Assembly: GCA_002633005.1 (NCBI GenBank)
Contig: NMRA01000005.1
Coordinates: 713,673 to 769,834 of the forward strand
Direction of reading: 5' to 3'
From: Phoronis australis
Taxonomy: Eukaryota; Phoronida; Phoronidae
DNA: 56,162 nucleotides
Below the pieces are notes generated by a model that ran no database searches, had not been told where the DNA came from, and saw only the letters and a program-made list of their open reading frames with translations. The position numbers and the translations under genes are program-made. Positions 22,512 through 35,700 of this stretch are shown here, in pieces. Position 1 is the stretch's first letter, and the number at the start of each line of letters is the position of its first letter.

Positions 22512-22585
22512 CATGGGCGGCAGTGCCTTGAAATAAGTAGGGGGAGGCTATAGCCCTCCCAGACCCCTATGGTGCGCCGCCCATG
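22512..22585. mobile_element. 70-bp CATGGGCGGC-family element, opposite orientation
   Basis: It starts CATGGGCGGCAGTGCCTTGA and ends TATGGTGCGCCGCCCATG with GGCTATAGCC in the middle. A half copy ending GCTGCCCATG lies immediately to the left. Confidence 0.75.
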
Positions 22586-22664
22586 TACAAAAAATAAATG
22601 TTCACATTGATATGTCTGTTATACATCGCTACTTTAGCAAGGCCATATGTAGAAACTCCAGTAC

Positions 22665-23090
22665 TGGCGGTTGCATAAAATAGTCCCAAATGGAGACTCA
22701 ACTAAGTTCCCTAAATCTGTTGCGTATTTGTTTCGTTCTCTATTCACAGATATAGTACTTTATCTATCATTTTATATTAATTATGAGCTACTGTGTGACT
22801 TATGACATTTTCTAATAATATATTAACAAAAAATTTAGTCCTTAATTCGGTCAAAATAATTAGGGACTTAGTCCTTAAATTAGGGGGCGTTGCATGAAAA
22901 GACCCCTTCCCATTTTCAATACTGTTGAGAAGTTAACGAAAAGTTCACTCTCGATTTTTATCAACGCCAAAAACTGACTGAGTAATATCAGACTCAAACA
23001 GTAGAAGGAAGGACAGTCAATGTTTTCACATACTCACAAATACGCAGTAGACTAAGGGAACTTAGCTGAGACTTTTTCATGCAACGGGGC
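22665..23090. mobile_element. MITE with about 60-bp inverted ends
   Basis: The left arm (GGCGGTTGCATAAAATAGTC... AGTTCCCTAAATC...GCGTATTTG) matches the reverse complement of the right arm (GCCCCGTTGCATGAAAAAGT...AGTTCCCTTAGTC...GCGTATTTG). A second GTTGCATGAAAAG end at 22889-22902 suggests a nested or rearranged copy. It is non-coding. Confidence 0.7.
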
Positions 23091-23490
23091 ACAGGAAGAA
23101 TAAACTGTTCCAGTATGACAAACAGCCTATAGTTCGAGTCGTGATTCAGTAAAGCTAACGAGATTAAAACTCGCCTAATTACACTGCTCTAAACGTACCT
23201 TACATAAAAATTGCTCCTAACACTCCACGTTATAAAAATGGTCTCGGTTTTCTCTTTGCTCAGGTTCCAAAAAATATCTGGACCTATACAAAGAAATGGC
23301 GGTTAACGCGTTGAGACCACGCAAAACAATATACGCTTGAACTTCGTTGGCGTCTGGTAATTCATGTATTCGTCGAGCATGACTACCAAACTGACACCTA
23401 TTGGCAACACACAATGAATCAAATGTAACTTTATCAACGACAATACTTTCTTCTAGTCTTCTCAAATCAATGAAAACTTCGAAGTAAAAC

Positions 23491-23815
23491 ATTATTCTGC
23501 CTGCACCACCAACAATATCATTTACCTAATAACATGTACAAAATGTTCCATTCAATATGTAGGACACTAAACTCGGCATAATCTACAAACTCGGAAGATT
23601 TAACATAATATATAAAACATTTCTGATACTATAGGTAATCATTTCAATTCCAAAACCATAGTCTACAAGATCTTTCTGTACAAATAACAAAAAAAACTCC
23701 AATACTCCAGTACCCCTCACAGACTCAAAAGAGAACAATTTTGGATAAATAGGCTTAACACACTTGAACCCAAGGGATTAAACAAAGACTTTTTAAATTA
23801 TATCCTTTACTTTTT
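23491..23815 (+). mobile_element. Penelope-like element relic (GIY-YIG endonuclease tail)
   Basis: On the plus strand a decayed frame reads NNIIYLITCTKCSIQYVGH, the GIY-YIG start of Penelope-like endonucleases. About 180 bp further, another frame reads RLKREQFWINRLNTLEPKGL, the usual C-terminal part of that domain. Stops and frameshifts in between show that it is dead. The rest of the element is not recognisable. Confidence 0.75.
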
Positions 23816-26648
23816 TCCGCAACAATCTATCATGTTCATTACGCCAAATATCACGTCATTTGCCATATCGTGTTTCATTTTTTTAATTACTTTATTTCCG
23901 TTTCTCACAAAGGATGTGATTATATCCAAAAATTTCAGTTGATCCATTATTGTTGTTTTATTTACACGAATATGGTCTACATTTCGTCAAACAATAGTAT
24001 CCTTCAGACGATCTGGATCACCTCATTTAGTTTCAGATTTATTTTCTACCACTTACACCTAAGAACAGATCTAAAGATCCTTTCGGCGTAAAGAGCAAGT
24101 AGATCGAAACAATTTTTCGGGCTTTCAAGTTACTTAACTGTTGTACATTAAATTCTTCATAATGTACATTAAAAAATCTAGGACATCTTAACATAAGTAA
24201 ATGGCCAAAAAACAAAAAGTTATTGTTTTACACAGGGCGGGTTAATAGTGCATTTTAGAAGTACGTTGCACTTAACATTGTTCCCTAGCAGTAGTAACGG
24301 TTCTCGGGTGGCAACAATAAATTGAATTTTTTTCCAACCCATTATCGACAGATCCCACAAAGGTGCGAAGGCAGTCAGTCACCGATAGATTGCACGTTGC
24401 TAACTAAAATATTGTTACCTCACTGTAGTACGTGTATTTCGCTTTGTAATCATTTAGCCATGTCAATTTCTGTTTTGGTGACTGTAATGTAACGTTGTTC
24501 AGCCGAGTAAATTTCAAAGGCACCAATTATTTTGTATATGAAGATTTCCACAGGATGTGGTAATGAGAAGAAGGTGACTTGTACCAATTCTAAACAGGCA
24601 AGAACTCATCCTAATGTAAAAACTACATATATGTTCAAGAACAAGCTATATATCGATGGACATATTTTCCAGTCGAAACAAAGGGTGAATTACCATCGTT
24701 CGCACAGGACTAGGAACTGATATAACCGGTGGGTGGATGTAAACAACTGGATCGTTTCGAAAACTGGCGAATCTCTCGAACTGAACTTACATGAGGTTTT
24801 GTTTGGAAGGCATAATGCCGAACATGTTATTAATTTGGTTACGTTTGGTCAAATATCACATTTATAAAGCGAGATTAAACTCTGTCGTTCTGTGTTTGCA
24901 GCTACTCAAAAAGAACTCTAGATATCACGACTTTGAAAAAGTAATTTTCTATAATAATTATGAATACGACTTATTCTTTGCAGGGTGGACCCCTACAATT
25001 CATTTGCGTAATTTTCCAATTTGACAGTATTCTGATCCCGTATGTTTTGTGATGTGTGTATGCGTGCGTGTTTGTGTGTTCTACTATGACATATTTTGTT
25101 CAATAAATATATGTAAAATAGTTGTTCAGACTTCAACTATTAAGTTCCGAAACAAAGACAAATTTCAGGTTAGATCGTGCCGTCCGCAGAATCGACACCA
25201 TCTTCTGCTTTTCAAATCCCAAAGCCCATTTGACTTCAGCCTGTTAGCGCACTTTTATGAAAAATAAATTCAATAAACGATAATGTCCCAGCGCAATGTG
25301 CAATTGCCATTTATGTTCGACATGTGTTTCGTTATGAACATAGAAACATAGACCGTGCGTCAGCGTTTGCAGACATTAAAAGTGGAATTGGGTTGGCGAA
25401 AATGATCATTAACTATGACGTAGCAATGGACATGAAAGTCTTTGAAGCGAGCATAGAAAATCTAACAGTTAATGAATTAAGAGGATAGAGGAAGCTAAAT
25501 AGAACAACATAAAACATAAAAGATAAACAGAACCGAAAAACATAAAATATGGGACATAAAGAGAAAATGAGGTATAAAAAAACGTCACAACACAAGAAGG
25601 AACGATCCAAACAGTCAAAAGGGGGATCAGATTAGAAGGATGGGTACACATGCTCACATAAATATATTTAAATAATGAATTCAATTTAATGTAATGTATC
25701 ACTCTACAGCAGGAATGTGCAAATTTTAGTTTCATTTGCTCTTTCCAGGGTTGAACAACAATCAGTCTAAACAATTCATATGGCAAGAAATAATGGGGTT
25801 TACCCACTCACAAATTGGTGGATAGAGTGAGACTCGAATCACATGACACGAACACTGACCTGAAGAATATTAACTCCAGTTTGAGAAGAGATGTAAGCAA
25901 GAGCATAATAATGACCTTGGTTTAGTTCAAATAACACTAAAACAGTTGAAAAAGCAATATATTATTGGATGAAGTGCTAATAAACCATTATCATCCTAAA
26001 ACCAATGGCGCAACTAAATGAATACACCTTAATAAAAGAATAAAATATTTGCGAATAAGTGCTGCAAAAAAATCTTTCGACTAGGCACATAATAATTGCC
26101 TTCCATTCACAAAAGCAAAACAAAGCACATGATAAAAGTTGAGAAATGAAAACCACTGACAAAATGGTATGGCAGTTTACACTTCTTCAGTTATACAGGT
26201 AAAATGGGGCATACCTGGGTCATTACATACAGGACAGTGCTCTGAATGGCAGCACACCGCGGATAATTAAGTAATTAAGCCATTGCCCTAACACAAGAGT
26301 ATTCCCATCAACTCAACCATACACCATTTGGAATGCAAACCCCGGCATGAAATTTAAAAGCAAAAACAAGGACTTCCTTTGCTTTAACATGAACACAAAA
26401 CCCATCGGTGGTTTTCAAAGATGTCACAGTGTCTTATAATGCTTTAAATATCACAGACTGTTTATGTGAGGTAGGGTTAGCCACAGGATCTCTTACTTTG
26501 GCTGCAGTGCTAAACATGGCGTGTCACTTGTCCAGGTCTAAGGTATAAACTATGTCTATAAAAATGAAACAGAGTACTTTCATGCCACAGGAGCGTTCAA
26601 TGCAAGAAATACAATTTCCGATCTTTCCTTTGGCAGCAAGATTGTACT
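23816..26648. other. Region without recognised gene, downstream of the CARD-kinase-caspase gene
   Basis: Only short, domain-free open frames are present. It must contain the 3' UTR of the minus-strand gene that ends at 26649, but I could not place its polyadenylation signal with confidence. It is AT-rich with no clear repeats. Confidence 0.45.
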
Positions 26649-26705
26649 TCATGCAGGCTGTCCACCGATAAATTTCATAGTGGGGATGCCCTTGATCTTG
26701 AGTAA
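26649..26705 (-). CDS. Fusion gene exon 16, C-terminus and stop
   Basis: The acceptor is TTTTATGTTTCAG and the exon enters in phase 0. It encodes LLKIKGIPTMKFIGGQPA and then TGA. A different frame of the same DNA is open for longer but does not match the phase of the upstream exon. Confidence 0.65.
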   Translation of the reverse strand, partial: LLKIKGIPTMKFIGGQPA

Positions 26706-29700
26706 CTGAAACATAAAAACCACTTGTTAACACATTTTAAATCATGTATTACCTTAATGTCAGATGTCTGTTGGTAATACATTGGAGAAACTTTTCAATG
26801 TGTCTACTGCTACACGTCAAGGGTAATTTTCAAGCCTTTAAGCAAGAGAACCCCCAACATTAACAGTCATGCGATGATAGTTCCTATTGTAAAACATTTA
26901 ATAAAAAATGCTCGTAAAAACTCGCTCCTCCATCACTAACAGTTTCGGCCTAAGGCAGACAACTTGCGGTGTGACTAAGGGACAAATCCCATGATCAAGC
27001 ACTGCTCACAACATTCGCTTAAGACACATAAGCGATCTAATGTTATGTATTGTTTGACTGCAACGCATCATATATTGGCATGACTAGTCGAATTTTGAAA
27101 CTTAGACTTAATGAGCATTCTAGGCTAAAAACAGTTCTGTTAATAGCCATGTGATAGATACCAGTCACGAAATTTTTACAATGTCAGAATTTTATATCAC
27201 GATGCCTGTAAATTCCGTCTGTTTGGAAAATAAAGTTTTAAAATTTTAGAGCACAAACCCCAACTCAATAGAATGTCCTCATCCTATTATATCCAGCTAT
27301 TCACACACTCTCTGTAATTTCTTTCAAAAAAGTTCAAGCAAATAAATAAATATAAAAACAAAATTTCCTGCCATATGTTTTGCACGTGCGTATTCATTCT
27401 CTTGAAAATACAGCTCGGTGGAAATTGTGAAACGTCGAGTACTTGTAATAAAGAATTTTATAAAATCTTGATCGTCAATTTTATCCTAGTCCCAGCGTTC
27501 ATTAAATCTGTCGACCTTACCACAACGTACTGAGGCACACAGTTGTAGACATTTAACCTGTGTCCTTAGTAGACCGTCTGGCAACTATGAACAATTGGAG
27601 GTAAAGTTCGGAGATTAGACCCTAGGACCTGATCACTCACAAACATTCAAGTTCCATTGGCCCAAAGATAACCCAGAGAGTGAAATCACATTGCTGGTCC
27701 CAGGGAATAACAGTCATCTCTTGTAGTCCAACACCGATTGGAACCACGAAACAAAATGCCAAAGCTGTCAAAATCTCCTTAAAGACGCAACAAATCGTGA
27801 CTTTCTACAAAGGCGAATTTCCTTTTCCAAACCAACATCATCACATTCTTACCTTTCATTTGAATTGAAATTGGCTATTGCTACGAACCTCACCCCCGGC
27901 TAGACACACTGCATTATTTGGTGGGTGAAACTTACCCACAACCCACTACAACAGGAAGTCAATGTTACTCTGAACTAGTAAATGACCTATCAGTTCTTCT
28001 CTAGCTTCTCATTTGAGTAAAGAACAATCTGTGAGACCAATTTAAAACAGAGCGGACCCTTTAAACTCACCTCTGAGAGATCATTAAAATTTTCAAGCTC
28101 TTTATTCCAACTTGTATACAACTTGTAGTTTTCTGATTTGCTATAACTTTCTGGAAGATTCACATCTAAAACAATAACATAACCTTAAATAATGTATCGG
28201 ACAAGGTATACAATAACACCAGTCCTATTCTGGACAAAAATAATTGACAGATGACTTTTTCCTATTTTTCAAAGTCTGTCTTGTTACATATACTGAAATC
28301 TTCACAAAATGTTATTTTATCATGTAAAAACCTAGGTATCAAAGACTTGCTCTTTTTGTTGAGAAATTATAGACAAAATCACAGTTCCCTTTACTGCCAT
28401 ATTGTGTGCTAAACAGGTGAAGAATCACCGGGGTACTATACTAGGGTAAAACTTCTCCAGTTTGGGACAATCTCTAGAGTTTGGGACAAGGAAACTCCTA
28501 TAAGAATGAAGAATTTTTTGTTTTAGGAATTTGGGACAAGGGCCAATTTGGCCATATTTCTCAAATTTCAGTCATTTTCAACCTACAGAGTGGGCAGTTT
28601 TACCCTCTTTCCAATGATTCTTGAATATGGGACGGCCAATATTGACTATTTCTAGAATTTGGGACAGGCTCGATCCTTGAGCAAGTCCCAAAATCGAGAA
28701 TTGTTACTAACAGTACTTCAACTTTTCTAACTTTACTTATGGTCCAGTAAACAATTATCCTACCAACTACACAATCATTTGGTGTTGATCACATTAGTTT
28801 TAGGCCAAAACATGCGCACAAACTTTAAAATTAGAGTGTAAGTAAACAAAAACATATTGATCAGACGTTTCAATCAGGTAACACAGGTGGAGAAATTGTA
28901 AATGCGCAGTCTGTTCTCCACCTGATTGAATAATGTGAACTTTTGCCTTGAGAATGCTTTATAGTGAATAATGTACAGTCTGTTCTCCACCCGATTGAAT
29001 AATGTGAACTTTTGCCTTGAGAATGGTTTATAGTAAACAAACCAAAACGTAGGATCAATATGACTTTGTTTACTAACGCTAATTTTAAAGTTCATACATT
29101 TGGTGTAAACACCAACAAAGCAGGAACAACAACTAGGAGAGTGAATTTACTAAGTAAACATCGAAACACTTTCCACAAAAATGTTTAAGCTCATAGCCTT
29201 CAACCACAGTTTCTAATATAGTAAGTTGACTATCTCCGTTACAGTGGCGGATCTACAGGGGGGGTTCAGGGGGTTTAAACCCCCCCCCTCGGGCCAGGAC
29301 CCAAAAATTAAAAAAACAAAAAAAACAAAAGCGGCTCCAGCAAAACAAAAACGGCACCGCCAGCGTGTGTAAACCCCAAGTAAACCAACTTGGAAAAAAT
29401 TGAGGGGGGGGGTTCACTCTGAAAATATAGTTTTTTGCGTTGTGAATTGCTGAGTCTTTGTGGCCCATCGGCAATACGCGCGGGGATTTATTGTGCGCGC
29501 GCTTCCGTCGACACTTCTGAAGTAGCCAAGCATTTTAGATGGATTCATCACTGAAAGAGCAGTTCTATAGCTGATTTCTTTAGGTAACTAGCTTCTTCAC
29601 TCTAAGATATATTTTGATTTGATTAGGGGAAATACTGCGGTGCCGCAACCCTGATATTCAGGCGAATTGACGTGCAACGTTTTTACCTCATCTGTCATGC

Positions 29701-32700
29701 CGTGTCATTCTATTACACTCCACNGAGATGCAAATAGGTCCCGGGATGCTTCGTCAAGGTTTGAAGTAGTCCCTGATGGACGGATCAAATTTAGTTGCGC
29801 ATGTAAGTCTTTTGAATGGACTTGGCATCCTCAAGGGTCTTAGTGTCAACTGAGCTGCGAAACGAGATGCTGACATTGTAGAGGCTTACAAGCTCATTGA
29901 CACAGCAGTTGACGAAGTGCAAGCGTTGGGAACAAACATCGAAGATATCTGGGTAGAATGGTTCCAAGATGAGCAAATCATTGGATCCGATATACAAATT
30001 CCTCAGCAGTCTAGACAACAGAAGGATAAGACTAACGTATGAGTAACCACTGGGGATTAAAATTTTAGAGAGAAGTTTTCAATTCAATTTTTTTGCATAG
30101 TACACTTTAGGTCTCGCGACGGACCAGGCCAGCTTGATTTGTGTAGATGTTGAGTTTCAGTGTACTTCTGGTCCCTCGGCGAACTAGTCTTGTGATTTTT
30201 TTACCAAAGTGTGCTTTGTAAAACTATTTATCTCAGCCAGTACTGTTTGGTCCCGCGACAGATAGACTATTTTTATAGGGATAATAAGCACAGGTGTACT
30301 CTTGGTCTCGTGACGGACCAGGTCAGCTTTTTGTGTACTCTCAGTGTACATCTGGTCCCTCTGCAAACTAGTCAAGTGTATCTTTTCACCACTGTGCACA
30401 GGATGTTTTGGTTTCGTGAAACTGTTTTCAGATAATTTGTTTCCCGATAGATTTGACGTTTTTCAATTGTTGTCAACGTGATTCAGCTTAATAAAGTGAT
30501 ACCTAATTATTTATTGTCGCTTTTAATAATAGACTATGAGTTGAGAACACCATCGTTCGCCAGTTTTTCTCGCAGCGAGACAGAACACATGTTTATTTCC
30601 GGACTAACAGTACAGATCTTCGTTCTTAAACAACTTGAGGCTGCTGTTACGCGATCATCTGATATTCAAGTTTTTACGCCTCGTCGGTGCTCCTTAATTA
30701 TGCTCTTGAATATTTGGAAATTGTCTAAACCCCTGTATACACAACACACTTTTTCGTATACGACTTTTCGTATGCTAAAAAAGGTGTGTGTAAACAGATG
30801 TTCCAACAAAATTTTTGCTGGTGGCGTGACTCATACCCAGATGTGCACAATATGGTTTCACGAAACTTATGTGCCAAGTTCATGTGACGAAATCGAGAAG
30901 GGTTTTTAATTACCTTAAGAAAAACTCCAGAGACATGTTAAGTGCCAGAAACTTACCGGGATGTATGGAAATTTCACTATTTGGCTACAAAAACAAAAAA
31001 AATTCTTACACGGGAGGGGAAACCCCCCTCCCGACCTCCCCCCGCTCGGCGCCACGCGCCTAGGATTCGACCTTTGCGGGAATCCTAAACCCCCCCTTGC
31101 TGAAAACGTAGATCCGCCACTGCGTTAGTCTCGACCACTGACTATTTCACACTTACAGCACATTGCATGCTTATTCAGAACCAGCTGCTTAAACTCCCTC
31201 AGTTGGTCCACGGTCGTCTTTTCCACCTTTTTGAAATCATCATCAGTGATGTAAACCCTTTTAGTGACGATGTCGTTCCTATCACGACTGTCCACAAAAT
31301 CAACCAGGTGATCAATAATTTCAGAGTGGCACTCATAAGCAAGATAAATATCTTCGCCTAAATGTTCACCCTTATAAGTTGGTTTTATCGAGAGATGGTG
31401 ATGCAAGTACGACTTGAGGAAATTTAAGTCAATGAAACCATTGCTGACAATTCTCCTCTTATCTTCCTCACATTTGTGGCAAGTTTGTGATGTGCATGAC
31501 TTGAGGCGGCTAGACAAGCAACTGACAAGAGCGTCAGAAAACACGCTGTGACAATCACCCGCAAAGCCACTTCTAGACTTTTCGCTCGCACCACACGAGG
31601 ATATCTGTATTCCAGTTGTGCCTGAAGCCGTTAGATCGAAGGCGAACCCTTGTTTTGCTGCATAGCAGCAGTCGATAACAACCAAGACATCAGCAGGATG
31701 GTCCATTTGATGTAAGACAGTCTTTAACTGCTCAGCCTTCAAGTGTTTCTCCCCGGTTAAGAATAAGCCTTGCTTAGAATCTCCATGCCCAGAGTAGAAG
31801 ATAACCAACCTTCCCCTGCCTAATAGAGGAAAATTGGCATCCATCTTCTTTACCATGTCTTGTAGTGTCGTAACAATAGCATCTGAAGTCAAGTTTCCTT
31901 TTTGTTGGCAACATAATTTAACATTGCTTGGCCTAAAAACATAAAAGGCCATGAAAGTAAAATGAAGAACGTGCTGTATATAAAAACAGTTTGTGCAACA
32001 AAAAAGACAAAAAGTATGTATACTTCAGGGCATCATGAAAATGCCTAAAATTGCAAGGAATAATTTCTGGAAATCTCCACATTATTTTTAGCAATTCTAG
32101 GAGTGTTCATCATTACCTCATCCCGCACACAGCAGGATGTTGGAATATATTGCAAACTCGCTCGGCATCACGGTAAAACATATTCTTTGGATCAACAGTT
32201 TGATAGGTGTCGCCTCCAATTGCAAGCAAGAACCAATTATCGTTACCTACAACAAATAAAGCAAGATCAATAAAAATTAATGGTATGTTGTCATCACAAT
32301 TGTTACATTAAATTTGTATTTTGCCCTTGTCAATGCCGACTTCTTAACCAAAGTGCTTTGGGGCTTAAAAGCATTACCCTATTCATCCAATCTTAAATTA
32401 TAGTCGAATGAGCCAGCAATTCAAGTCAAAGCGCCATTGTCAAATCCGCAATTTTAAGGACGACCAACCCCAATAAACTCTGAAGCGTTTTCTTGAATTG
32501 CCAATGAAACATAATAACATCAATCAATTTAATCAGAGTTTCAATTTTTTCAAACAGGCAAAATTTAATATAAAGTTTTTTGTTAAGATGTGATTTACGT
32601 TTTCTTGGCTGTGCACCGACAAAATGGCTGCCAACTTTGAAAGCCAATTTGTATGAGGTTTTGAAAGCAGAAATACTCATTCGAATACGAACAAAGAATA

Positions 32701-35700
32701 CGATTAATGAAAGGTTCACACTTCTCAAAAAACTTGCAAAATGTCGTTTTGACGGTTTTACAGAGGGGAAAATTTGTGTTTCAAAACATATTATTCTGTA
32801 CCGTGATCGGAACTACATGTACTTACCAATGGGTGCACGATTGTATTCACCATGAGAAGGACAAAACACTGGATTTGCAAATCTGTTCACGAGACAACCT
32901 TTGCAGTAGAATATACATTGGCTATCAGGGCAAACAGAGATGCCAACTGAAAAGTAAACAAACACCAGCAATGACAGCCATCAAATCATAGCATGTGAAG
33001 TAACTAAAACGCATCAACATATTAGACATCATCTTCCAATTTGATTTAGGACACCAAAAGACCGATTCTGTGACGAAACCATTACACATATCTATTTACA
33101 GTAAAAACAAAGAACAGTCATCATGGGTAGTAGTTAACTGATGTTAGGTTGGTTATTGAACAAAGAACCAGTTGGTCTGGGGTCATAAATGATACATCTA
33201 GTCATACACAACTCGGATACATTTTATTTGCCAACTATCCCATTGAAGAGAGGTTGCTCTAAATGAGATAGTCCTGATGAAAAAAGTGTCTGTAGCACAT
33301 CTCCAACACCTTACCCCTGGGGTTCATTAAGCACGATATGCACGTTTCTTTGCAAGACTCCTCAAACAGTTTAAAGTCGTTCATCGTCATCAAATCCTAA
33401 AAACAGAAAGTTTCTGTTTAAATCCTGCAACTTTACCCCAAAAAGTGTGAAGGAGTTAAAAAACTTGATATATCTATGTAATAAACTTTTGCTGTTTGCA
33501 TCAGCAGTCCAACAGTACAAAATTATACAGTTAATGTGAGTAAACTTGAGCGTACAAGGTGAACAGAATAGTTATTCCCGCACTGATGACAAACCTAAGA
33601 TCATTGCAGCTCCCTCTGTGATAAGTAGCAAGAATAAAACCAATTAGTGGGGAACTTCTATGAATAAGTCACCCTCTCATCGAATTTTTCTTGCAACATA
33701 CTATTTTGAATCTGGAGTTAAAAACAATACAAAATGCTAACTTATCAAATGCAAATTAAATAAACATCCATTTGGACTATTAATCTAAACCCAGCACACA
33801 GAGGAAGTAAAATATGAACCCCTTCTGCACTTCTGTAGACTGACAAACCTTTTGTAAACTTGCTAACCACTAAATTAAGTGAAAATTTTCATTGAAATGA
33901 AACAGCAAAAGTAAATTTAGTCTGGATCTATCCATGAAATTCACTGGTCAGAACATCATGTATACACATAATACGGCACCAATGGGCATATTACCTTCAG
34001 CACATTGCACAAATCAACTGCAGTCTTCCGTTCCTGTGGAGGCTTCAAGCACCCAATGGCAGCATCCAAATATTTTTCACTCACCTTCCCCCACATGTTC
34101 TGCAAACAGACGAAAACGACTCTATAGCATGCCTCCAAAGTCACAAAACAGCAACAAGAATAGGGGAAAAGCGAGCAATGTGCCCGCACTGTTAAAGACC
34201 TTTTTGCCACACAAAGGTAGCTTTTGTCTACATTTGACGCCTGTACTCTGAGTAGCTGTAGGGGCAAACGTGACCTATGGGCCAGTCCATTTTTGAGTAC
34301 CAATTTGATGCCCGTTATTCAAGGGAGATAACAAGTTCTCAAAATGCAGGCCACCCCATAAGTGATTACTGTTGTATGAGCCCATTCTACAAAGCGAATA
34401 AAGAAAGAAAACCATAATTTATTTAAACCAAAATTAAGAAAAATTCATCAAAGAAGTCCTGTATGTTTTCATCTTTGTTTGGTCTTGAATTTTTCTTAAT
34501 GCATTGCGCACGATTGTGTTAACAATTGTAAATAACTATAGCATTCTTATGTATCATATGTTGGTCATATCACGTGACCTACAGTTAGAAAAGATATAGT
34601 CCTGGGCCTCGGTCGGGACTGAGATCTACTTACAATAACTAAAGGTCACATGATGTCACCAACATATGGAGGGTAAGAAGGCTAACAATTCTTACTTACA
34701 TAACATCTATGCGCTGACTTATATAACACCACAATAGGACAGATTGGCTCACCTTGCGGGCTACTTTCCAATTTCGATATTTATTTATCAACCTCAAAAA
34801 TAATTTCAGGATTTTTTAAAGTTCTAATTTTATTGTACTACACTACAGACAAATACAACCACTGTTTTTTTTACAAATTAAAGTGTCTTACATGATTTTA
34901 CAGGTTAATTTTATGTAGAAATCAAGCAAATTGAGTGATTAAAAATTTCTAACTACTTTTTAGAGAGATATCAGCAAATTGTCATTGAAAGATAGTTTCA
35001 TTAAAATTTACAAAGAAATATGTTGTGTTATGAATGTACCTTTTTTAAAAATGAAACTTTGACTTGAAAAAGATGGTAACGTCATAACAACAACACTTAA
35101 GTATAAAGTGTATTTTTACAACCCTTGATCTTTCTTCTTTAAGAAAATAAAATTTACCTTTTAATGATTGACACAGTCTAGTTCTTCTGGTATTTGACTT
35201 TGAATTAACGTTACTTAATCAGGTCCTACGTTATCTCGACTAACAGAACCTATCTGAATCTAACGGCAAATGAGTCCATTTGTCTTTCTCTGGACTTCAC
35301 ACGATAGGGGTTGCTCCATCTTTCAATGAAGATACAAATTTAAAATATCTTAGTTTTGTAGAACACAGTTATCTAAGATAAGACTTTGTTTATAACAAGT
35401 CAAAATTAAGATGAATTTAAGACAATTCTTAAGTGAAGACGCTTTGTGGAACAAGCAGCACAATCATGACAAATCAAAGTTTTAAAATTTTTGTAAAAAT
35501 AAACATGTCACCTTAAAGTGTTCATATCTCAAATGTAAGCTCATTGCCATTCTTTGATATTGTGGCGACACAATGAAATACACTTCATCGCCACCTGGTG
35601 ATGGAGTACTTGGTGGTGAGAGTTCAACGTTCTCGAATCGCGATTTAATAACCAAATAGCATTTCCCAACATTTTGTAAATCCTTTGCGACCGAAATGTC

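Noticed and set aside
30478-30909. 143-codon open frame in hAT copy 1
   Set aside because: The equivalent region of copy 2 does not keep the frame, and no transposase motif is present.
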